This document shows positions 32,826 through 40,300 of a stretch of DNA of 64,000 nt, in pieces (within the stretch, counting starts at the first letter, position 1; each line of letters starts with the position of its first letter). This DNA comes from Terrimonas rubra (lineage in GTDB: Bacteria; Bacteroidota; Bacteroidia; Chitinophagales; Chitinophagaceae). Under the pieces are notes generated by a model. That model saw nothing but the letters and a program-made list of their open reading frames with translations. It did not search any database and was not told the DNA's origin. Both the position numbers and the translations under genes were made by a program. The DNA lies in contig NZ_JBHUOZ010000003.1 of NCBI RefSeq assembly GCF_042686025.1, forward strand, positions 1,612,001 through 1,676,000. The letters are read 5' to 3'.

Positions 32826-32846
32826 TGGTTCGTGTCTCACGAACCA
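32826..32846. repeat. Palindrome TGGTTCGTG-TCT-CACGAACCA, copy 1
   Basis: Perfect 9-bp arms with a 3-nt loop. Further copies at 32958-32978 (one arm mismatch) and 33211-33245 (arms extended to 16 bp). A half-copy is seen at about 32782-32800. Confidence 0.8.
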
Positions 32847-32872
32847 AGTTTCTATTAATCAACCAACGGGAA

Positions 32873-32955
32873 CGTCATGCCAGCGCAGGAGGCATCTCCT
32901 ACACATAAAAAAATGTTACCTGATGATGAAGACCTCTCTTTCGTATAGGTGACGC
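32873..32955. repeat. 83-bp dispersed repeat, copy A
   Basis: Starts CGTCATGCCAGCGCAGGAGG and ends with GGTGACG. It shares length and most of its sequence with copy B at 33108-33190 (CGTCATGCCGACGCAGGAGG ... GAGGTGACGG). The ends CGTCA/TGACG are inverted. Confidence 0.8.
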
Positions 32956-32957
32956 CA

Positions 32958-32978
32958 TGGTTCATGTCTCACGAACCA
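32958..32978. repeat. Palindrome TGGTTCATG-TCT-CACGAACCA, copy 2
   Basis: Same element as at 32826 with one mismatch in the left arm (A for G). Confidence 0.75.
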
Positions 32979-33001
32979 AATCTTTACACACATAAAACAT
33001 G

Positions 33002-33071
33002 CGACCCCGCTGGGGTCGGTATTGCATTTTTAAATTGCATGTGCTATAAATATGTTATCCCTCCGGGATAA
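33002..33071. repeat. Hairpin-pair element
   Basis: Stem 1 CGACCCC/GGGGTCG (33002-33018) and stem 2 TTATCCC/GGGATAA (33055-33071), separated by a TGCATTTTTAAATTGCA inverted repeat and GTGCTATAAATATG. A similar arrangement with different stem sequences occurs at 63419-63518. Confidence 0.65.
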
Positions 33072-33107
33072 ATGATAGTTTGTATCTAACGGATCAACAA
33101 TGGGTCG

Positions 33108-33190
33108 CGTCATGCCGACGCAGGAGGCATCTCCTGCATATAAAGAATTATTACCTGATGGAAAAGACCTCTCCTTTGTCGAGGTGACGG
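33108..33190. repeat. 83-bp dispersed repeat, copy B
   Basis: Second copy of the element at 32873-32955, same length, about 80% similar by eye, with conserved GCAGGAGGCATCTCCT and GACCTCTC blocks. Confidence 0.8.
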
Positions 33191-33210
33191 TTACTACCAT
33201 ATGACATATA

Positions 33211-33245
33211 AAAGCCATGGTTCGTGAGACACGAACCATGGCTTT
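33211..33245 (-). terminator. Perfect 16-bp hairpin, likely terminator of the helicase gene
   Basis: Arms AAAGCCATGGTTCGTG and CACGAACCATGGCTTT are fully complementary around an AGA loop. On the minus strand the stem is followed by a short T-rich stretch, 24 nt past the helicase stop. It is an extended copy of the TGGTTCGTG palindrome found twice upstream, so a repeat appears to have been used as a terminator. Confidence 0.7.
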
Positions 33246-33268
33246 AAAAATGACAATTGTAAGCTTGC

Positions 33269-34594
33269 TTACTTCGCAATATCGATCTTCACTTTTTTAT
33301 TTTTTATTTTTTCATTTTTAATTAACCGCAAAGTCTCATTCATCTTTATCTTTTTAACGGCCACAAAACTGAAAAAATCTTTTACTTCAATTAAACCGAT
33401 ATCTTCTTTTTTAAGGTGGGCTTTATTACTTAAAAAACCAACGATATCCACTTTATTCACTTTATCCTTTTTACCGGCTGCTACAAATATGGTAGACCAT
33501 TTAGGTTTTTCAGGTAAAATAGTTTCCTGGGGTAGTTCAATGGGTTCCGCTTCCGGCACATAGGCCGGTGTTTTCTCCTCCGGGCCAATGATCAGTATCA
33601 CCGTACCACTGGCATCCATACGGGCCGTACGGCCGTTACGGTGAATAAAACTATCCTCAGTATTGGGGATATGGTAGTGAACGATATAACGGATATTTGG
33701 TACATCCAGTCCTCTTGCGGCCAGGTCGGTTGTTACCAGTATATTGGAAGTACCGTTCCTGAATTTACATAAGGCGCTGTCACGTTCCTGCTGTTCCATA
33801 GAGCCATGGTAGAATACATTGGTAATGCTTTGTTCCGTCAGGTAAGCACTTACCCGTTCAACCGATTCGCGGTGGTTACAAAATACAACAGTTGACCGGT
33901 TGCCTAAATAACACACCAGTCTGAACAAACTCTCCAGTTTGTCCTTATCAGCACTGTTCACCACTTTAAAGGCCAGTTTTTCCGGTGAGGCTTCTTCATC
34001 GGTTAAAAAATTCAATACCTGCCGGTCCTTTAACCCTACAAAAGCAGGTACCTCCACGGCCTGTGTGGCCGATGTAAGCATACGCTTTTTTATATTAGGT
34101 AAAGAACCGATAATAAAGGCCATTTCTTCTTCAAAACCTGCTTCCAGCGATTTATCAAATTCATCCAATATGAGTGTTTCTATGCTGTCGGTGGTGATAT
34201 TGCCCCTGCGTATATGATCGGCCAGGCGGCCGGGAGTACCAATTAACAATGCAGGAGGTTCTATTAAATTATTCTCTTCCGTTTCCCGTAAATGGCCTCC
34301 GTAACAGCAGGTAACTTTAAAACCGCTGCCCAGGCTTTTAAATACTTTTTCGATCTGCATGGCCAGTTCCCGGGCAGGTACGATAATGATGGCCTGTGTT
34401 TTTTTATTATCAGGTTGAAAGCGCGATAACAGGGGAAGTAAAAAAGCCAGGGTTTTGCCGGAACCAGTTGCCGATAGCAATACAATGTCCTTTTCTTTTT
34501 CATTAGCTTCTATGGAAGCCAGTTGCATCTCGTTAAGCGCATTAATATTTAACAATGCCAGTATATGGTCAAAATTGTCCTTTATATTACTCAT
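33269..34594 (-). CDS. DEAD/DEAH-box RNA helicase with DbpA-type RNA-binding domain
   Basis: A 441-residue helicase. The RecA-1 domain has Q-motif NEMQLASIE, motif I ATGSGKT, Ia PARELAMQI, Ib TPGRLADHI, motif II DEFD in place of DEAD, and motif III SAT. RecA-2 has VVFCNHRESV, motif V TDLAARGLDVP and motif VI HRNGRTAR. The C-terminal 75 residues (KVNKVDIVGFLSNKAHLKKEDIG, FFSFVAVKK) form a DbpA-like RRM that targets 23S rRNA in E. coli DbpA. A role in ribosome assembly is likely. ATG 34594 lies 5 nt after a -7 box, so the transcript may be leaderless. Confidence 0.92.
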   Translation of the reverse strand: MSNIKDNFDHILALLNINALNEMQLASIEANEKEKDIVLLSATGSGKTLAFLLPLLSRFQPDNKKTQAIIIVPARELAMQIEKVFKSLGSGFKVTCCYGGHLRETEENNLIEPPALLIGTPGRLADHIRRGNITTDSIETLILDEFDKSLEAGFEEEMAFIIGSLPNIKKRMLTSATQAVEVPAFVGLKDRQVLNFLTDEEASPEKLAFKVVNSADKDKLESLFRLVCYLGNRSTVVFCNHRESVERVSAYLTEQSITNVFYHGSMEQQERDSALCKFRNGTSNILVTTDLAARGLDVPNIRYIVHYHIPNTEDSFIHRNGRTARMDASGTVILIIGPEEKTPAYVPEAEPIELPQETILPEKPKWSTIFVAAGKKDKVNKVDIVGFLSNKAHLKKEDIGLIEVKDFFSFVAVKKIKMNETLRLIKNEKIKNKKVKIDIAK

Positions 34595-34599
34595 AGCGG

Positions 34600-34607
34600 C
34601 AAAAATA
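34600..34607 (-). promoter_or_regulatory. -7 promoter box TATTTTTG abutting the helicase start
   Basis: Exact TAnnTTTG match on the minus strand with only 5 nt between the box and the ATG, the same layout as at the ABC transporter (3825-3832). Confidence 0.55.
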
Positions 34608-34703
34608 CGTACAAATAGGGGAGTGAGCCCATTTATCACGATGCAGGCGGTAAAATGTGGTTTTTGGCATAATAATTAGGTTGATAAGTATAAACGATTT
34701 GTT

Positions 34704-34877
34704 ATGCGTAAAAAAACAGCACCCATTAAAAATGAAGAGGAAGTAGCAAAGAATCCGGATAAAAAGATTGACGAGGATTTTAAAGGATTCCCTCATGGCC
34801 ATGCCAGTAAAAAGATCATTAAGCCCAAAACAAAAAATGATAAAAAAACCGCCCGGGTTGACAAGGAGAACAAATAA
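34704..34877 (+). CDS. 57-residue charged protein, conserved-looking
   Basis: A short gene of 57 codons encoding a highly hydrophilic protein with many Lys, Asp and Glu: NPDKKIDEDFKGFPHGHAS followed by KKIIKPKTKNDKKTARVDKEN. The FPHGxxSKxxIKPxT pattern matches small hypothetical proteins I have seen across Chitinophagaceae, which supports it being real. No Cys, no membrane segment, probably disordered. It lies divergently upstream of the helicase and 81 nt before the first of two paralogous Cys4 genes. Function unknown. Confidence 0.65.
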   Translation: MRKKTAPIKNEEEVAKNPDKKIDEDFKGFPHGHASKKIIKPKTKNDKKTARVDKENK

Positions 34878-34958
34878 AAATATCCCCGTCCTTATGTAAA
34901 ACTATTTTTTACGGCATCGTTTAAGAGAGACGATTTAGTTCAACTTAAAAGATGTTGT

Positions 34959-35660
34959 ATGAGTAATAATATCAAACTGAGTATCCCGGAGCCCTGCCAC
35001 GAGAACTGGGCAAATATGACCCCGACTGAGAAAGGAAAATTCTGTGGCGCCTGCCAGAAGCAGGTGATCGACTTCACCGGTTTATCCGACACCGAACTGG
35101 CAGCCTTTTTTATCAAACATAAAAATACCGCTGTATGTGGGCGTATGCATACCCAACAGATCAATAAGCCTTTACCGGTTCCAACTCCCAAAAAGAAAAT
35201 ATTGCCTTATGTGCTGGGCATTGGTTTGCCTGCACTTTTATTATCCTGTAATAACGAATTGCAAGGCAAGGTACTGGTAGGTGAAATAGATATGGTTACC
35301 GCGCCAACACCAGATATCACTGTGTCAATCATGACCACACCACCCAAAACCAGGACAATTACCGGCAAAGTAACCGGTGCTGATGGCATGGGTATTCCAC
35401 AGGTATTGGTAACGATTAAAAATACTGATTACTCCGCCATTACAAATGAAAAAGGCGAATACACCATTATATATGGCGGCTCAAATAATAAATCGGTGAT
35501 CGAGATCAGTCAATGGGGTTATCTCCCCTTCAGTAAAAAAATAAGCATCAAAGCAAAAAACAATGCCGTTGCCTCCATTCCTGTTTGTCTTAAACCGGAC
35601 GACCAATCGCCCCGCGAAATCATCATGGGCCTGGTAGCCCCGGCACCGGTAAAAAAATAA
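34959..35660 (+). CDS. Cys4-domain protein with internal lipoprotein-like signal and carboxypeptidase-regulatory-like domain
   Basis: A 233-residue protein in three parts. Residues 1-65 form a cysteine domain with C13, C29, C32 and C60 (PEPCHENW, FCGACQKQVIDFT, AVCGR), plausible as a metal site. Residues 78-97 are KKKILPYVLGIGLPALLLSC, which looks exactly like a lipoprotein signal with lipobox LLSC but placed internally. Residues about 125-205 form a CarboxypepD_reg-like beta domain (TITGKVTGADGMGIPQVLV). The expected topology is a cytoplasmic Cys domain and an exported beta domain. The next gene is a paralogue with identical Cys spacing. Function unknown. Confidence 0.8.
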   Translation: MSNNIKLSIPEPCHENWANMTPTEKGKFCGACQKQVIDFTGLSDTELAAFFIKHKNTAVCGRMHTQQINKPLPVPTPKKKILPYVLGIGLPALLLSCNNELQGKVLVGEIDMVTAPTPDITVSIMTTPPKTRTITGKVTGADGMGIPQVLVTIKNTDYSAITNEKGEYTIIYGGSNNKSVIEISQWGYLPFSKKISIKAKNNAVASIPVCLKPDDQSPREIIMGLVAPAPVKK

Positions 35661-35740
35661 AAGGCAAGTTTTTATGTAATCCCTAAATCGGCGGCATCCT
35701 TCCTGTGTTAACATTAACACAAACCCAAAATTGCTGCTTT

Positions 35741-36811
35741 ATGGCCAAAACAATTGAATTAAGCGTTCCGGAGCCCTGCCATGAGAACTGGAACGACATG
35801 ACCCCAACGGAGAAAGGACGCTTTTGTGCTGCCTGCCAGAAAGATGTGGTTGATTTTACCAATATGGGACAGGCCGAACTGGTCGCCTTTTTCAGGAAGA
35901 AAACCTCAGGTAATGTTTGCGGACGTTTTTACGAAGACCAGCTAAATAATCCCATGCCGGTACCGGTTAAACGTATTCCCTGGGCTAGGTATTTTTTCCA
36001 GATCACTTTGCCGGCATTTATTGCTTCGGGTAAGTTAATGGCACAGGGTAAAGTAGTGCCGGAATATAAAAAAAATGAGACCGAAGTTATACTTGTAGCA
36101 GGGAGTGTTCTCCGGGAAAAAAAGCTAAGCCCGGTACAGGTAACCTCCGTAAAAGGACAGGTTACCGATGAAACGGATAACGGCATTCCTTATGCCAGTA
36201 TTATTAACAAAAAAACAAAAGCCGGTGTGACGGCCGACAGCCTCGGCAATTTCTCCCTGAAAGATGTGCATTTGCTGGAGGGCAGTCAATATATTGTATC
36301 GGCCGTAGGTTATACGCCCCAAACTTTTTTTGTTTCGCGGATAAATCAAAACAAAAGTTTACAGGTGTCGCTTGTTGCCAATAATACTTTGGAGGAAATA
36401 GTGCTTACTACACCTCTCACTATCAGGTGCGGCCGCACAAGCAGTGGTGTAGTGATGATTAATTCAAAAAGTCTTACGGAGGATATAAAACCCTTTCCTG
36501 TTCAATCATTGGCCACCTCGCTCGACGGAAGAGTACCCTCTCCAAACAAAGTAAATATTTATCCCAATCCTGTCGAAGTTAATAAATCCCTTACCATACA
36601 GTTGAACATTGAATCAGCAGGCAAATATCAATATCATATACTATCGATAGAAGGCAAACTGGTTCTCTCCGGAATAAAGGAGTTTATCGCAGGCACAAAC
36701 AACTTTAATTTGCCGATTGATAACCGGTTTACTCCCGGCACTTACATTATACAGATACAGGACGAAAAAGGTAAGGAGCAGCTAAGCAGTAAATTTATTG
36801 TACAACGTTAA
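35741..36811 (+). CDS. Cys4-domain paralogue with internal signal, carboxypeptidase-like domain and T9SS C-terminus
   Basis: A 356-residue paralogue of the preceding gene. C13, C29, C32 and C60 are at the same positions (PEPCHENWNDMTPTEKG, FCAACQKDVVDFT, NVCGR). An internal hydrophobic segment at 79-102 (WARYFFQITLPAFIASGKLM then AQ) looks like a Sec signal. Then come a CarboxypepD_reg-like domain (SVKGQVTDETDNGIPYASI) and a C-terminal T9SS type A sorting domain (VNIYPNPVEVNKSLTIQL ... GTYIIQIQDE). Sorting by T9SS requires Sec export, so the internal signal must work despite the 78-residue front part. ATG 35741 replaces an upstream GTG at 35705 that would add an unrelated tail. Confidence 0.82.
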   Translation: MAKTIELSVPEPCHENWNDMTPTEKGRFCAACQKDVVDFTNMGQAELVAFFRKKTSGNVCGRFYEDQLNNPMPVPVKRIPWARYFFQITLPAFIASGKLMAQGKVVPEYKKNETEVILVAGSVLREKKLSPVQVTSVKGQVTDETDNGIPYASIINKKTKAGVTADSLGNFSLKDVHLLEGSQYIVSAVGYTPQTFFVSRINQNKSLQVSLVANNTLEEIVLTTPLTIRCGRTSSGVVMINSKSLTEDIKPFPVQSLATSLDGRVPSPNKVNIYPNPVEVNKSLTIQLNIESAGKYQYHILSIEGKLVLSGIKEFIAGTNNFNLPIDNRFTPGTYIIQIQDEKGKEQLSSKFIVQR

Positions 36812-36837
36812 TTACAGGCTACCATCCGGCACAATAA

Positions 36838-36868
36838 AAAAAGGCTGCACACCTGGTGCAGCCTTTTT
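36838..36868. terminator. Bidirectional Rho-independent terminator
   Basis: Thirteen-bp perfect stem AAAAAGGCTGCAC/GTGCAGCCTTTTT with a 5-nt loop, between two convergent genes. Confidence 0.9.
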
Positions 36869-36892
36869 GCGAGGTTAACGCTATTGCTCAAC

Positions 36893-37330
36893 TCAGTTCA
36901 TCTGCTTTAACGGTATTACCCAGGGGTTGTCCACACTCCCGATATTATCATCAACGGTAAAGCTGACCTGCTGGGTTGATTCATACATATACCCGTTTTT
37001 AGCATTGTAGTAACGGAAGCTGAGGTTACTTTGTTCAGAAGCACTGCCATGTATCTGAACATAGAAGAGGGTAGTACCATTGTTGGTTACCTGCGCCCCT
37101 TTACCCCGGCATTCGGTGCCGACAAACACGCCCAGCTGATCGGTGATATTGATGGTCTTATTAATTGCCTCATCAATTTTAATAACAGCGGTCATGCTGT
37201 AAGGATATAACTCCTTTTTTACCAGTACCCAATCGGGTGTGCCGAAACTGGTTCCTTTTTTATCCTTTTTGCAGGCCATGCCGGTTAATAAAGTAATGAT
37301 CAGCAGGCTTATGATAGATAGTTTTTTCAT
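36893..37330 (-). CDS. Small lipoprotein resembling a domain of the adjacent giant protein
   Basis: A 145-residue lipoprotein (signal SLLIITLLTGMACKKD, lipid Cys20). The mature part runs PDWVLVKKELYPYSMTAVIK, DQLGVFVGTECRGKG, LFYVQIHGSASEQSNLSFRY and ends in DNPWVIPLKQ. This order closely matches two domains of the 3202-residue neighbour (for example PAWVVNPADYKYNMTVYGKI ... AAFVNGKCIGVTN ... NPIIFEG and DKILAYAGTELRGQAG ... NPYVL). It lies 19 nt downstream of that gene on the same strand, so the two are likely an operon. It may be a membrane-anchored partner (inference). Confidence 0.8.
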   Translation of the reverse strand: MKKLSIISLLIITLLTGMACKKDKKGTSFGTPDWVLVKKELYPYSMTAVIKIDEAINKTINITDQLGVFVGTECRGKGAQVTNNGTTLFYVQIHGSASEQSNLSFRYYNAKNGYMYESTQQVSFTVDDNIGSVDNPWVIPLKQMN

Positions 37331-37349
37331 GTTTACTGTTTAAGCGTGA

Positions 37350-40300
37350 TTACAGTTTGGTTGTTTTATACACCCTTGCTTTTTCGTTTACATACACGGT
37401 AATGATGTACACACCGGATTTGGCAGGTAAGCCGTTATTGTCTTTTCCGTTCCACTGCAGGTTGTATGAATTGCCAACTGCAGTTAGTTTGTTGCCACGA
37501 TAGACAAGATTTCCGGCTGCATCATGTACCAGCGTTTGCAAGGTATTACCCGCCGCTGTAGTTTCATTGGCCATATTTACCTGCACGGTCACCTGGTTGG
37601 TAAATGGTGTAGGATAAATTTTATCTTCTGCCGTTACCGCAATACTGCTGAAACGGAGTACATAAGGATTAACAATAGTACCCGCATAACCATTGGCATT
37701 GTAAATAACCGGATCCTGGGCTGTGGCAATTACCTGGCCATTGCGTTCCAGTGCAAAGTGTAACTGTTGTGTTGTACTGCCAGCAATATTAATGAACAGG
37801 GTAGGTTTGCCGGTTACCGGGTTGTTCACAGAACCAGCCTGGCCTCTCAATTCCGTACCGGCATAAGCCAGTATTTTATCACCGGGGAGTAATTGGGTCT
37901 GTTCATCCGGAACGGCTACCATGGTCATATTTTCCGCGTATTGGTAGTTATTATCTACCGGCGCTTCCAGACTGTTTAATCTAATCCTGTTATAACCTGT
38001 GAGAATACCTGTGATAGTAGGGTATACAAAGCTTACATCATTGGCAGCTTTACGGTATAACATATATCCTTTACCTGGTTCCAGGTAAGTGAGGGTGCCC
38101 ACCCAGCCATTACGGGAATCGTACATGGCAAAACCGGTCTGTGATTTGATCACATCATCATCAGTTGCAGGATAATCGGCCAGCGCTTCCTTGATGTTGA
38201 TATTGGTTTGCGGTATATAACTGATATAGTTCCACCTGCCGCCTTTAACCGGTATATGTATTTTTTCCGTATCCACAATACCCGGCACACTCAGGGTTTG
38301 TTCGTTAGCCGTTTTTAACATGAAGAGTGATGTGTTGTTGAACTGTCTCAACAGGCCAACCCAACCTTCAGTGGCAGAATAACTGTCAAAGCCGATCTCT
38401 TCATTCTTCACAATATCGCCTGCTGCCCAGTTACCACTGGCCAATGTGCTGTTAACACTGTTTAAGGCAGGGCTTTTCAAGCCAAAGGAGATCCAGTTCC
38501 AGCCTTTGTTTAATGCCACATTCTGGAAGATGGTTTCGTTACCCTCAAATATAATGGGGTTACGTACCGTACCATAGATGGTATCGTTGATAAAGCTTAC
38601 CGGAACCGATGGTGTAGCCAGGTAGGTTTTACCCGTAGCGGCTTCCCATATCCTGAACTCTACATTTTGTTTACGCACCTCATTGCTGTACATGGTTAAC
38701 AGGCTGTACCAGTTATCGTTACTGGCAATATACGTGCTGTTGGTAACACCGATACATTTACCATTCACAAAGGCCGCCAGCATATCTTCCGGATTGCTGG
38801 AGAAAGCGCCCCTGGTTTTTATTTTTCCGTAAACGGTCATATTGTATTTATAATCCGCCGGGTTAACCACCCATGCCGGCTTAACACCATTTACTTTCAG
38901 GTTAATGGCCAAAGGAGCCGATTCCTGGTTATCGTTTAATAAGTAAACCGTTTCATCGTAAGCGCCTACATTCAGGCCTTTGTTTACAGTGAATACAAGT
39001 TTCTGGTTGCCTTTGGGGCCGATAGTACCCGAGGCAGGACTAACCGTTAACCAGGATGGCAGGTTTTGCAGCCTGTAATTCTGCATCAGGCCGCTCTGGT
39101 TACTGATCACCACTTCAAACGCCAGGTTATCATATATTTTTTTAGACAGGTTCAATACATCATCACTCCACCTTAATGGATTTTTATCAATATAGGCTGA
39201 CCAGGTAACCGGTGATTTAATGGTATTACCATTTTTATCACGGATGTTCTTGGCTTTAAAAGTGACAATGGTTTTATCAATAGCCTGCCGGGGTTCCAGC
39301 ATATTTAAAATGATGGCATCGTTATTGGCCACATAATCAAATTGTAAATTCTCTACCGCACCCAAACGTTTAACCGGGGCTGTTTCGGTTGCTTCCGCTG
39401 CATTGGATAATACTGCATCAGGCACTACTACCGTGGCTACTTCCTGTATTTTACGGTCGTTAAGGGTAAAGCCAAGCTCCTGGTTATTCTGGAAAGTGAA
39501 ATACTTTTCAAAAGGATAGTAGGCAAGAAGACCAAATTCATTACCGTGTAAAGCGGTATTGTTGTTTTGTTCCAGTATGGGCATACTCAGGTAAGTATTC
39601 CATAACCTTACTTCATCAATATATCCTTTAAAATGCTGATCCACTTCCAATGTTACAGGATCGGAGTACCAGCCCCTGGCGCCCATCAGCACTTGTGCGG
39701 AAGCAATACCACCCAGTCCCTGCGGATCAAAGGTTCTTTTTAACACGCCGTCAATAATCACTTGTCCGTTGCCGGCATTACGGTTTACCGCCAGTGCCAG
39801 GTGGTGCCAGTTATTATCCAGGTAGTTACCTTCTACCGGTATGCTGATGCTATTGTTGTTGAACACCAGTTTACCCGCCTCAAAGCCCAGTGTGAACAGG
39901 TCTTCGGATCCACCCAGGTCGCTGCCGTTTCCTTTACCGCTTGATAACAGTGTGGCATTGGACTGACCGGGCTCACCTTTGAACCAGAGTTCCATGGTAT
40001 AATCCATATCCTTCAGAACAGGTGCAAAGGAGGTATTGGCTTTAACATAAGCATTACCGTTTAGACTGATGGCCCTGCCTGCAGGCATGCTCCAGCTACC
40101 TTCTAATTTTGCATTAATGCCGCGGGCCTTATCCATTACTACCGTGCCTTTTCCTTCGTTCATAGGGTAGTAGGTGAGCAGTCCGCTTTCTGATCCGGAT
40201 AAACGTTTCAGACTATTCTGTTGCAGGTTGATACTTGATATAACACCCGACCAGATACATACACCATGCAGCTTACCGTTAAAGTAGTTACCACTTGGCT

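Larger units (their letters stand above)
32679..33268. other. 590-bp intergenic mosaic of palindromic and dispersed repeats
   Basis: No gene. In order: a dispersed element at 32684-32740; palindromes TGGTTCGTG-TCT-CACGAACCA at 32826-32846 and 32958-32978; an 83-bp direct repeat at 32873-32955 and 33108-33190; a hairpin pair at 33002-33018 and 33055-33071; and a 35-nt perfect hairpin at 33211-33245 that can terminate the helicase gene. Confidence 0.8.
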
